A stretch of DNA of 64,000 nucleotides from Crambe crambe (taxonomy: Eukaryota; Porifera; Demospongiae; Poecilosclerida; Crambeidae). Made by a program: the position numbers and the translations under genes. Shown piece after piece: positions 41,282-54,267 of the stretch. The stretch spans positions 4,092,001 through 4,156,000 of the forward strand of contig OZ004591.1 in assembly GCA_963924555.1 (NCBI GenBank). Direction: 5' to 3'. Position 1 is the stretch's first letter. Each line of letters begins with the position of its first letter. Under the pieces are notes generated by a model, which made no database searches, was not told the origin of the DNA, and was given only the letters and a program-made list of their open reading frames with translations.

Positions 41282-41989
41282 AGGAAGATTTTTTAAATCA
41301 TTAAAACCATGCCCATGAACTCTAATCACTTTTGTGAATGGTGCCTGTATTCTTATAATAGGAGTCGATGAAGGTATCTTGATATGATATTTAGAGAGTC
41401 CACACAATGGTTGCACTACAATACACTCTATAATTTGTGGACATTATAATTATCTCCATAAAACATTATTGACTGAAATGTGAAGTACAACAGTACAATA
41501 GAGAATGGTTTGGATTGACTGACTGAATGGTTCAACTAGACTGTTGACTCACATGATAAAAGGGAAGCTGACTTGAGGAGACAGTTGGCGTAGGAGTTTG
41601 AGGCTCTCGGGGAGAATGAGTTGTCCTGCAGGAGACTGACTGGAGCAGTGCTTACGGTAGCAGGAGAGGATGACTGCACATTGGTGAGTGAAACTCTCAT
41701 GGTGTCCAGGGAAGCATTCATGACTGTGTGAAAGACGATTAAAGAAAACCATACATATTTCATCATCACACCACTGAAAAACTAGGGAATGTTATGGTAC
41801 GTCCATTCAATGCTAGTGCAATTAAGACAACCAATGGTCTGAGGTAAACTAACAATTCTGATCACTTTTCATGATGCGCTCTTTGATGTGTTGTACACCA
41901 TTAAGAAAGGTCAAGTATTTTGGACATCAGAGGCTTCAAAGCACACGAGGGTAGCTCCATTAAAGGTCTTACCATGAGAATCCTCACCT

Positions 41990-42170
41990 CCCTGGCCCAT
42001 GTATGGGGACCTTGAACAGTTGATGGCCTTCACTGACAGTATACATAGCCAACCCTATGGTAAGAAGTAGACTATGCTGGACTAGGGATCCACTGAAATA
42101 CATAGTGGTGTATAACATAACTCTCACGTACACTACTAGGGATGGAAGTGTCACACATAATGTACCTGAA
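41990..42170 (-). pseudogene. Fragment of an unknown membrane-like exon, copy 1
   Basis: The counterpart of 50929-51086. Copy 1 contains extra bases after the acceptor that bring an early stop into the frame, so it looks broken. It includes the donor-flanked end coding YTVSEGHQLFKVP. The family is not recognised. Confidence 0.35.
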
Positions 42171-42590
42171 AGAAAGACAACTCATCACTTCTGAGTGCAT
42201 GTTCAATCCAGGTCAGACATTTTCATTTTCGACCAGTGTCGAGACGGTTCTAGCTTTAAAATCTCTAAACCTCGCATGTTGGATGGTACTATCAGACTTT
42301 ACAGAGACAGGTTTTCATGAAAGAGCTGGCTTCATATCGACCCTTTACAAACCAAATTTCCTGTACGGGGTCGTCATGACACCAGACTCGATTGGATGCA
42401 CTTATAATGCATACTTTTTAGTGTAGACGCCTTACCAAACAGAACATTGATCTGACTACTGACATGTCATCTCAGTTTTAGTGGAAACTCAGCCACCGAA
42501 GGTAGTCAGCATAATTGTCTCCATGAATACCTGAGGACACCCACGAACTTCCATAAGAACCTGTTGGCTGAAGTGACAGAGCATAATGGT
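42171..42590. other. Duplicated non-genic segment
   Basis: Shared with 51087-51510 in the next unit. A plus-strand open frame of 94 codons (42142-42426) stays open in the other copy (51081-51377). No family, start context or splice sites support it, so I treat it as chance or as an unrecognised exon. Confidence 0.4.
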
Positions 42591-42594
42591 CAAC

Positions 42595-43291
42595 AGTTCA
42601 AGATCCAAGAGTGCAATCATATGATGATGACTGGAATTTATCAGCCAGTGGCATGATGTAGCTGAGGTGAGCAGTTATAGGGCTCACTCCTGACAGTAGT
42701 ACACCATTATATGTGGTTCACAATAACAATTAATTTCTGTTTCTGCCCAAAATTCCTCTAATAAAATCCAGACAATAGCAGTAGCACTGGGTGAAATTTC
42801 AAAGTTACTGATTACCTCATGTGCCTTAATACCACCACCCTTTAGATGAAAACATTTTTATTTCTTCTAGAAGTTTGGTACCTTTTCAGCATTATAGTAA
42901 TTGTATCACTGATTTAGACTGATCGTGAGTTGGCTGAAGCAATCATAAAGAACACTTGTCTCTAGCAAGGAGATACAGCTCCAAGAGACCCCCAGGAAAT
43001 GTCCAAGCAATCTCTCTACGATGATGAGCAAGGCACCAGGTCAGACATTGGATGAGTAGCTGCATGAAGATATGTTATCTTTCTCTTTGTAGGAGTTCCA
43101 AGCCCATTGATGCCATTTATAGCATCCTTAGAGAAATGGCTGACCCTGACACTGTTTGGTTTGATGATGCACGTCAACGCATCCTTGCCAAGGGGTACAC
43201 ACCAGACAAGTTTGACGAGTGTCTTGATGAGTATGAGAGACTGAATGTGTGGCAGGTCAACCAATCACGAACCAGGATCACTTTCATATAG
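42595..43291 (+). pseudogene. MCM7 pseudogene, internally deleted
   Basis: Short scrambled pieces resembling exons 7, 8 and 2 (42595-42680: ATCCAAGAG, ATGATGACTGGA, GATGTAGCTGAGGTGA) are followed by the exon 3 acceptor and start (about 42915-42960). An exon 4 scrap (GGAGATACAGCTCCAAGAGA) is fused directly to the end of exon 14 (ATGTCCAAGCAATCTC), and an intact exon 15 (43093-43291) follows. Exons 5-13 are missing. The exon 15 frame still ends NQSRTRITFI with its normal stop. Confidence 0.9.
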
Positions 43292-43446
43292 CACATGGAT
43301 AGGCAGACATTGTGAACGTTATAAAGCTTCAACTTTTTAAAAGAAACATTTTGAAATAACTTTGTCGATAATAATAATATTAACTTTCAAAACCTATACC
43401 TAAAAAACAACTAAACTAACTTTTTGTGTGTGTATGTGTTCAGAGT

Positions 43447-46400
43447 TCACTCGAATGTTTGGATATTGTCCAGGAGTTCAGCAGCCGAGGATCTGTTGTC
43501 TTTGTCTTGCTGAATGCATCGTCGGATCAAGTCCACCCAGTGCTGGTCTTGGATAGATGCTATCAACCTCTCACGAGCTGAGACTTCAGGGAATTGACAA
43601 GTGCACATCTCGACAAGGAGAACCCCAAAACTGAAGATGTCCATCTTGGGGGACTGGAGGGAAGGGTTGTGTGCCTCTGGGGCAGCATACACAGGAGAAC
43701 CTGGTCCCACAGTCTGCAGTTGCTGCTGGAAGTTGACTGAGCCATAATCGGTGACTTTTGCTCTCCAGCAATCAGAAGGCAGAGGCTCAAGGAGGACGTT
43801 GGCACTGCTGATGTCGCGATGGACAATGGGGTCTGGCTGTATCAGGTGGAGGTAGTTGAGGGCTCTGGCCACATCCAAGCTGATGGAAGTCAGTTGATGT
43901 GCTGACATGTGGAAATCTACCTTCTCCATTTCTCTCCTCAAACTAGTTGGCATTAGCTCCATCAATATCACCATGCCTTCATCCATGCAGGCTCCAATAA
44001 ACAGCACCAAGTTAGGATGTCGAATTCTGGAAGCCATGTTCATTTCTCGTACGAATAGAGATTGGTAGTAGCCAGTCCTGATGGACTTGTAAAGCATCTT
44101 GGCAGCAACTTTGACTCCTCGGAATCTTGCAACCTTCACTTCTCCCCAGCCTCCTCCTCCCAAATTCTCTTCTGTTAAGTCAATTTCTCTTCTTTGCACC
44201 ACCCAATGCCTCTCATCACCTCTTCTCTCTGCCTCCCTTGCACACTGTTCAGCTTGTTGTGCCCTACTTTCTGCTTCAGTTAATCTCCTCTCTGCTTCTG
44301 TAGCTCTCTCCTCAGCTGTGAGCAGCCTTCTTTCAGTATCACCAAACCTCCTCTCTACTTCCCTTGCTCGTTGTTCAACTTCATGTGCTCTTCTCTCTGC
44401 CTCTGTGACTCGATCGGACTCTACAGAGGAAGATGATAATTACAACAATGATAATTTCAACTAGCCATACCTGCTGACACTCTCCTCTCAGCTTCCCTGA
44501 CTCTTTCTTCAAGATCCCTCACCACTTCATCCCTTCCAACCACATCCACTGGTCTTGCTGCTGCTGCACTCTGCATTTGACTCATCTTCACCATTTTCTC
44601 CCTGATCCTCTCACTTGTCCCTCGCTGGCTGTTGTCAGCTACATCTGTCAGCACCCATTCTCCAGTGAGAGACTGCAACTCTGCAAGACAACAAAAATAA
44701 TAGCATTGTGAAGCTGAAACTGCACCCTATTAGGAGACTAATCATTGTGAACACGACATCCTGATCAACATGACAGGTTGATGTTACAGTATCATCATAA
44801 CTCTGTATATAATCTGCTATCATTCACTATCTGAGCAATTGAATAGTACTATGAGCTACTTTACATTGATGTTTCTGAAGGAATGCAGATATTCTTCATT
44901 CTAGTGATCTGATCTACAGACAACATTGATTAGCTGTTCAGCGATTGAGCTGATCATGACTCATTGTGTATTCGGTTAATGGATGCAGTGAGTAAAGCTG
45001 ACTCTCAGGTGATATGAATTCATCCAGACAGTTACATAACTATGTACATGTTGGGAACTGTAATTTTACCACAAAGCACTTACACTTACTGACAAAATGC
45101 TGTACAGTCAATCATGTTTGCCTATTGCATTAATGCACATGCTGGACACTACTAATCATGACAGGCCACCTGGTGAATTTAGAGTGTAGACCTAGATGAG
45201 TCATGAGCTATAAATAACTAGAACTAGCTATAAAGAGTTAAATAAGTACATATCAAAATTAACATTGCACTTTGTCCTAGTAGTATAATAAAAGGAGCCT
45301 CACCAAATCGTAGCACAGTGGTCATGGACAACTTCTTGAAGTCATCATCAGTCTTGGGATTCTTTGGCCACTCAAGACAACCACCAAACATGACAACCTC
45401 TGTCATTCCTGGACTGATAGTAGAGGCAGCAGCACAATGCCAAAATCTTGACTGGAGACTTGAAACTTGGATCTGCACATCATGCATGCATGTGTTTAAA
45501 TATACACCTGTACACAACATTTGAACAGGACAGCTGAGCTGAGTGGATATCAGCTACAGCAAAGTGGACACATGTCTATTGTTTGATGGAGCACGTTTGG
45601 AATACTCTCATCGTTATGACACAGTTCAGGTGAGGTATCGAGCTTGTCACTCAGTTAATCACATTCACTTACCTCTTTCCACTTCCTTGAGTCTAGATCC
45701 AATATCCACACATCACTTAGTGTCACATTATTAGCATCACGTCCCCCAGTCACTAGAAGTTTATGGTTGTCCCCACCATAGCCCAAACAGACTGCAACAT
45801 GGGCACTTCTTCCCACTGGACGAGGTATTCCTTCCTGATGGTCAAGTTTACTCCAGTGCTGCATAAAGGTACACAATAGGGAGAAAAATCTATCAATCAA
45901 ACAATTGTATGGAGGATAGCTATGGCACTTATTATCACAAAAAATGGCATGTTTTAATCCTTATTATTAATCCATACATCTCACCATAGTGGTCAAGTCT
46001 AAGATAAATGCATCATTACTCCTCCCTATACCAGGCTGGTAACCCCCAAACAACACTGCATGGTGGCCATCAATCATGGTAAAGGAGAAAGCAGCACAGG
46101 GAGGTGGCCTTGTCCCACTGACATTTGGGGAGGACCATGTACCTGCAATGGATTCATAGAAATATCTGTTACGTAGTAACTGAGTCTTAAATGGAGTACA
46201 GTATGTACAGATCATGAAATGAAGTATTACTTCATCATGTGTAATTGTTACAGAACTATGACACTGATGACTGCATCTTTATAGTGAGATCTTAAAGAAC
46301 TAACAGGTATAGAGGGAAGGAGGTGTCTAATCGAACTCTTACAATTGACTTGTTCTGGCCTGGGTACGAGGCTAGGAAGGGGTATGGAATTTTGCATGAG

Positions 46401-47331
46401 GATTGTACTGTTAGCATTATGTCATAGTCAGTGAGGTATAGATAAGATGCAATGGAATGTGATACATTGCAATAGCTAACTAGTTATAAACTGCAATGGA
46501 TTTGTCATCCATAAAGACAGTCTCCTATAGATAAACAGATCCCTGTCTCAAACAACCTATCACTACATGATATGATACGCCTTATGTTTAGCTGAAGTTC
46601 TTGAAGTGGCTGGTATGACTTAGAACAAGCCAGTAACATGTATATCCCAGTTAAGAAGTGAATGTGTGATATTAATGATTATGTGGGCATACTAAAGTGA
46701 TGTCTGCTCCCTGCCTTGAATAGTTCCCATCATGTTTTAAACTTTTCCCCAGTAGCTAAAACCTTCACATTTTTCAGTGAATATTTATTGTTTGAGAACA
46801 CAATAATAATGATGCTCCCTCACCTTTTTTGAGGTCAAAGGTGTGCATCTCATTAGTCCACCCAAATCCTTTAGTATCTCTTACAAAGTCTGCTCCTGAC
46901 TGGGTGGGGCCTGATGGGATGCCATGCCCACCAAACAATACACATTTCTCTCCCCACACAACCATACCACAGTTCGACTTCTTCATTGGACTGTCAGCAC
47001 TGTGTGGTGCCAATTCCCTCCATGATGACGTCCTAGTGTTGAACTCATATAGAGATCCATAATATGACAGTCCATCAGTCCCTCCATACATGTATATGTT
47101 ATGTCCTGAAGATGCACAGGCACCACGGTAGAGCCAAGGAGGAGGATCTCCTTTAGTTGTCTTTCTAGTCCAAGTCTCAAGGTAGGGATCGAAACTCTCA
47201 ATGGACACTATCTTTTTCCCTTTACTGGTAGAAAAATCTTCAGTACATCCTCCCCACATATAGATCTGTCCATCGACGGAAGAAAAGTAGGAATTGAATC
47301 GAGGAGAGGGCTCGTAGAGAGGCACTGCCAT
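43447..47331 (-). CDS. Kelch - coiled coil - TKL-like protein kinase (copy C)
   Basis: Start at 47331 (MAVPLYEPSPRF), chosen because it aligns with copy B; an in-frame Met at 47385 is also possible. Exons: 46824-47331 (Kelch blades IYMWGGCTEDF, YMYGGTDG, VLFGGHGIPSG), about 45985-46143, 45674-45858 and 45306-45475 (remaining Kelch), 44473-44680 (LTGEWVLTDVADNS module), and about 44422 to 43447 (coiled coil plus kinase). The coiled coil is much shorter than in copy B because several small exons are absent. Kinase motifs are GGGGWGEV, VAAK, HRDISSANVLL, DYG and YAAPEA. All exons are open, so this looks functional. It is probably a cytosolic sensor-kinase. Introns near 44.7-45.7 kb are almost identical to those of copy A, indicating very recent duplication or conversion. 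Confidence 0.83.
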
Positions 47332-48147
47332 TTTGCACGAGCCCACCCACCTATCTAGAATGTCACGCCCACAGCATTTATACAATGTAGCTATAATAAC
47401 TAAAAATTAATAAAAATCAAGACAGGATCTCTTTGATTTCATGATGGATCTGGCACAGAAAGTCTATATAAGTGACTCCTTCCCACTGCCCTGCCTCCTT
47501 GTCCTCCTTTAGGAGTCTTCTGAAGAACATCTCACTCTTATCCTTTTGCTTGCACACAACCAACTAGAAAAGGAGATAGATAGAAAATTGCTAAGTCAAA
47601 TACATCAATCATACATTATCAAGGGAAAATTTGCTGCCAATAATTTGACATAAACTTTTTAGCTTTGTTATGTACATCAAACCATACACTTCTGACTTGC
47701 TCACCTTCAGGCAGTGTTGCCTTGAGGCCTGGAGCTGGTCCAAAACACCCCTCACCCGAAAGGACAAAGGATTGTCCAGTGCAGGGAGAGCATGCTAAAC
47801 AACAAAGAATTCCACAATCCACATGACCTGATAAGACACACAATTTCAGTATTGATCTGAGCTAGTGAGGGTACACCAAACACCTTCTGGACAGAGTCGG
47901 CTGTCCTATCCACATCACCATCACCAGACCATTCTCTATATGAATATACAACCACACATAATTCACATTATAAGTCACACCACCAAACAAGGTAAATACA
48001 GTGGAAGCTCCATAAAGGACACTCCAAATTAGGATAAACCTCTCAAACTCAAGAAAGGACAATCTAAAAGTACCTCTGTATATGAAATAACTTCCAAAAG
48101 AGGACAACCTCTCTACAAAGGGGTCCTAAGTGTGTCCATTAGTCCAC

Positions 48148-48149
<2 letters not shown>

Positions 48150-48178
<29 letters not shown>

Positions 48179-48682
48179 TGTATGTATGTATGTATGTATG
48201 TATGTATGTGGGGGTCAGTACTTGTAAGTACTATAGATCAGTGCCTCCCCGTGGTGGCCCCTGGGCAGTTGTTACTTGTGACAGCTGGCTGAAGCTGATA
48301 AAAAGCACTTTTGGTTGTACTTGTTTTGAGCACTGGATGCCGAATGATGGCATCACTCAATTCTCGTCAAGAGTGCTCTCCTGTGGAGACTTTGCACACC
48401 TCTCAGGGTGGGAGATCTTTTGGTGCACGTAGAGCAGGTCAAGTGCAGAATTCTGATGTGTGGGTTCTAGCTTCATGGAATGTGAGAACATTGTTAGATG
48501 TGGAAGTGCCAATTGAGACTGCTAGGCAGAGGTGGTTTGGCTCTCCATACATGTCATGGGAGCTAGAGAGGAGGTGGAAAAATGCTTTGACCTTGCTGCC
48601 CTAAGGGCTTGCATGACCGTGAAACGGCAGCAATACAGAAGAAGAAGAAGATGTATGTATGTATGTATGTATGTATGTATGT
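48150..48682. repeat. (GTAT)n microsatellite interrupted by an insertion
   Basis: ATGT repeats at 48150-48208 and 48651-48682, split by the element at 48209-48651. The paralogous tract at 39715-39791 is uninterrupted, so the insertion post-dates the segmental duplication. Confidence 0.9.
48209..48651 (+). mobile_element. Internally deleted non-LTR retrotransposon remnant
   Basis: A 440-bp insertion absent from the paralogous site. It contains an open stretch reading VLASWNVRTLLD, typical of the start of an APE-type endonuclease in LINEs, preceded by a 5'-UTR-like region. It then passes abruptly to a C-terminal tail-like segment (GACCGTGAAACGGCAGCAAT) ending in (GAA)n. Reverse transcriptase is absent, so it must be mobilised in trans if at all. 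The clade cannot be assigned. Confidence 0.6.
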
Positions 48683-50035
48683 CTAGAGCTTACCAATGAT
48701 GTGTAAAAACCAGTTTTTGCCCTGTACATCTCATTAGAGGAGGAAGACCCTTCTCATTAGTATCTAGATCATGCTATACATAGTCATAGCAATAATGATC
48801 AGAGAGGAACTTGTAAGCATGGAAACCCCTTACCAAAGCAAACATCCTTGGATAAATGAAAGGACCCACTAAGTTAGTGGACATGTTCAAAAGACAGTGC
48901 ATCATCCAACACTTCTCGTCAATACTCACAATGGGAGCTGAAGAAATATAATAACCACTGATCACAAAACATCAGCAAAATGGAGTCTATCATTAGGTGT
49001 GAGCCTAATATGCTAGCATAATTTTGAGCATAATAGCAATGCTAGCATATTTGGCAAAATAGCAAGTAGAGTTCCTATGCATGCAGTGCAGGTAATTCTT
49101 CAAAGGTCAAGATAACTATTAATGCTCCAAAACTTCCTTTTGGGGCTCAATCAGCTCTGGAAAGTACTACTTGTACAACTGTCTCGTATCAATCATCAAT
49201 CCATAAAGTTATCACATGTACTCACTGACTCATAAAAATTAATCTGCAACTATATTAGCCTTTTAGGCTTTGTTTAATAAACCAAAATTGTGGGCATAAC
49301 TTGAGCATAATGGGAGTAGTAGTCAATCATACTTTTATGGTTGACAAGGGGTGCATTAATTAGATTGTCTCTCAGATATGCCCACACTCACAGATACCAA
49401 CAGATATTAAAGAGATTATCATGTAAAAGGGCCACTTCTGTATAGCAGCCACTTTACGTCCATTTCTCCCCACAGCTCCATTCCAGAGCGAATCACTGGC
49501 TCCAACACTACCTGAGGGGCCTTGTTGGATGAAAAGATATCAGGAAGCTGAGACAGCAAACTGAACCAAAAAATAGAGCGAGTTAGCTTGAGAGAGAGAA
49601 AGAAATGATAAAAATTTTTGGGCATGAATTGGCAATAGGTAATCAACTTTACAAGGTTCAGGCAGAGCTTGTAAGTCCAGGATTAAACTCTATTTCATAA
49701 CCAGCATTCTCACAGCATACTCTGTAGGGCTAGATATAGAGCCCAACAAACCAACTATTCAGTATTAATTTTAGACACCAAATATCAATACATGTAGGTA
49801 GAAAAACATGGCCCCACTGGCTACCGACTACTCTCACCTCTGTCAATACTCCCTTTCACATTGTAGAACTGGATCACTCGATTGTACGTCACAAACCCTA
49901 CTTGAATGGGGGAGCCCCCTTCATCAGTGGCACTGCATCAGTTAAATAATATGTTTTACTATCAATATCAACATAGTTTCCCTTCCTATTAGCACAAAGC
50001 ATCAAAGGAATGTTTACTAAAAAATTTTTTTTCTG

Positions 50036-50201
50036 TAGTTTGCCAAAATTGAAGTGTGTGGACCATAAAATTTATGACCCTGGTGGTCAAGGTGACAGAA
50101 ATACTCTGAAGGAACTGAAGGGGGAAGCAATGGAATCAAAAACAAACATAACAGAGGAGGATGAAAGAGATCATTACAAATCATTAAACAATGACCCTTA
50201 A
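50036..50201 (+). other. Candidate plus-strand exon of unknown gene, copy 2
   Basis: Paralogue of 41117-41281 with the same acceptor-like tract and open frame (KLKCVDHKIYDPGGQGDR, ending KSLNNDP and stop). The hydrophilic, charged composition resembles a real C-terminus more than random sequence. The gene family is not recognised. Confidence 0.3.
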
Positions 50202-50928
50202 AGGAAGAATCAAGATTTTTAAAATCATTAAAACCATGCCCATGAACTCTAATCACTTTTGTGAATGGTGCCTGTATTCTTATAATAGGAGTCAATGAAG
50301 GTATCTTGATATGATATTTAGAGAGTCCACAATGGTTGCACTACAATACACTCTATAATTTGTGGACATAATAAAACGTTATTGACTGAAATGTCAAGTA
50401 CAACAGTACAATAGAGAATGATTTGGATGGACTGACTGAATGGTTCAACTAGACTGTTAACTCACATGATAAAAAGGAAGCTGACTTGAGGAGACAGTTG
50501 GCGTACATGGGGAGGAGTTTGAGGTTCTCGGGGAGAATGAGTTGTCCTGCAGGAGACTGACTGGAGCAGTGCTTACGGTAGCAGGAGAGGATGACTGCAC
50601 ATTGGTGAGTGAAACTCTCATGGTGTCCAGGGAAGCATTCATGACTGTGTGAAAGATGATTAAAGAAAACCATACATATTTCATCATCACACCACTGAAA
50701 AACTAGGGAATGTTATGGTACGTCCATTCAATGCTAGTGCAATTAAGACAACCAATGGTCTGAGGTAAACTAACAATTCTGATCACTTTTCATGATGTGA
50801 CTCATGATCACTCTTTGATGTGTTGTACACCATTAAGAAAGGTTAAGTATTTTGGACATCAGAGGCTTCAAAGCACATGAGGGTAGTTCCATTAAAGGTC
50901 TTACCATGAGAATCCTCACCTCCCTGGC

Positions 50929-51086
50929 CCATGTATGGGGACCTTGAACAGTTGATGGCCTTCACTGACAGTATACATAGCCAACCCTATGGTAAGAAGT
51001 AGACTATGCTGGACTAGGGATCCACTGAAATACATAGTGGTGTATAACATAACTCTCACGTACACTACTAGGTATGCATAATGTAC
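50929..51086 (-). other. Candidate membrane-segment exon of unknown gene, copy 2
   Basis: Between an acceptor (TTTCTTTCAG) and a donor (GTGAGG), an open frame encodes hydrophobic segments (YLVVYVRVMLYTTMYF, HSLLLTIGLAMYTVSEG) that could span a membrane. It resembles one exon of a polytopic membrane protein. No neighbouring exons are identified. Confidence 0.35.
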
Positions 51087-51520
51087 CTGAAAGAAAGACA
51101 ACTCATCACTTCTGAGTGCATGTTCAATCCAGGTCAGACATTTTCATTTTCGACCAGTGTCGAGACGGTTCTAGCTTTAAAATCTCTAAACCTCGCATGT
51201 TGGATGGTACTATCAGACTTTACAGAGACAGGTTTTCATGAAAGAGCTGGCTTCATATCGACCCTTTACAAACCAAATATCCTGTACGGGGTCGTCACGA
51301 CACCAGACTCGATTGGATGCACCTATAATGCATACTCTTTTAGTGTATACGCCTTACCAGACAGAACATTGATCTGACATGTCATCTCAGAGTTTTAGTG
51401 GAAATTCAGCCACAGAAAGTAGTCAGCATAATTGTCTCCATGAATACCTGAGGACACCCACCAATTTTCCATAAGAACCTGTTGGCTGAAGTGACAGAGC
51501 ATAATGGTCAACAGTTCAAG

Positions 51521-53889
<2,369 letters not shown>

Positions 53890-54211
53890 TGTGTGATGAA
53901 CTCTGGACCTTGTATGTTCAACACCTCTGTTTGTATGTTTGTAACCTAATTATCATTTCTGTGTGTTAAGTTTAAAAATTGTATCATTCTCTGTGTGCTT
54001 GTGAATCTTTGTCTGTGTTAATCTGTAACTCTTTGATGTGTTCTAGAGTGGTAGTGACTTGGTATAAAAAGGACAGATATAGATGAATAGAGAGCTCTTG
54101 TTTCGTTTTTGCTTTGTGTGTCATCCCGAAACTCTACTTCTACTATTAATATTTTACTGATATTTGACTTCTGCATCGCGTCCTGACAGGCGACTTGTAT
54201 CTATGATCACA
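53890..54211 (+). repeat. 5' LTR
   Basis: Begins TGTGATGAAC and ends ATGATCACA, giving terminal inverted TGTGAT/ATCACA. Contains a TATA-like motif (GGTATAAAAAGG, about 54061) and is nearly identical to 58621-58932. Confidence 0.88.
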
Positions 54212-54212
54212 C

Positions 54213-54232
54213 TTGGTGGCAGCGGTGGGATT
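54213..54232 (+). other. Candidate primer-binding site
   Basis: TTGGTGGCAGCGGTGGGA directly after the 5' LTR, in the position and style of Ty3/gypsy tRNA primer-binding sites. The complementary tRNA 3' end was not identified. Confidence 0.5.
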
Positions 54233-54267
54233 AAGTTGTTCGTTCGAGATCCACGAGAGAGAGGTGC

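Larger units (their letters stand above)
38977..41770 (-). pseudogene. SEC24C/D-like COPII coat pseudogene, copy 1
   Basis: SEC24 exons are recognisable. The C-terminal exon (39127 to 38977: EIFFRRLLKEDKGAG, YIDFLCQIHHEIKEILS, stop) is preceded by LPALDNPLSFRVRGVLDQLQ (about 39258-39342), an exon carrying WIG and FGVPSLAQINTEI (about 39410-39515), MRCTGQKLVFT (about 39803-39873), PIVSIDEKCWMMHCLLN (about 39948-40052), LLSQLPDIFSSNKAP (about 40575-40680), GFVTYDRVIQFYNVKGS (about 40935-41030) and CAVILSCYRKHCSSQSPAG (about 41550-41720). The gelsolin-like exon has an internal frameshift between WIG and FGVPSL. The CAVILSC exon has an 8-bp deletion relative to copy 2 and also lies in the wrong order. 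SEC24 is the COPII cargo adaptor; this remnant cannot encode it. Confidence 0.85.
33300..43000. repeat. Tandem segmental duplication, unit 2
   Basis: MCM7 exon 15 - Kelch-kinase B - SEC24 remnant - unknown exons - MCM7 5' pieces. This order repeats at 43020-53890. Homology is continuous through introns and intergenic DNA. Confidence 0.85.
47417..50690 (-). pseudogene. SEC24C/D-like COPII coat pseudogene, copy 2
   Basis: Same exons, order and intronic sequence as copy 1: YIDFLCQIHHEIKEILS end near 47417, LPALDNPLSFRVRG near 47720-47790, the FGVPSLAQINTEI exon near 47850-47950, MRCTGQKLVFTHH near 48690-48760, PIVSIDEKCWMMHC near 48830-48930, LLSQLPDIFSSNKAP near 49450-49560, GFVTYDRVIQFYNVKGS near 49840-49930 and ILPENLKLLPMYANCLLKS near 50470-50650. 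It shares the frameshift between WIG and FGVPSL, so the gene was already dead before duplication. It lacks the 8-bp deletion and the MRCTG-exon frameshift of copy 1. An internally deleted LINE-like element is inserted at 48209-48651. Confidence 0.85.

Noticed and set aside
48130..48432. Frame starting in MYVCMYVCMYV repeats
   Set aside because: Translation of the (GTAT)n microsatellite running into the LINE remnant.
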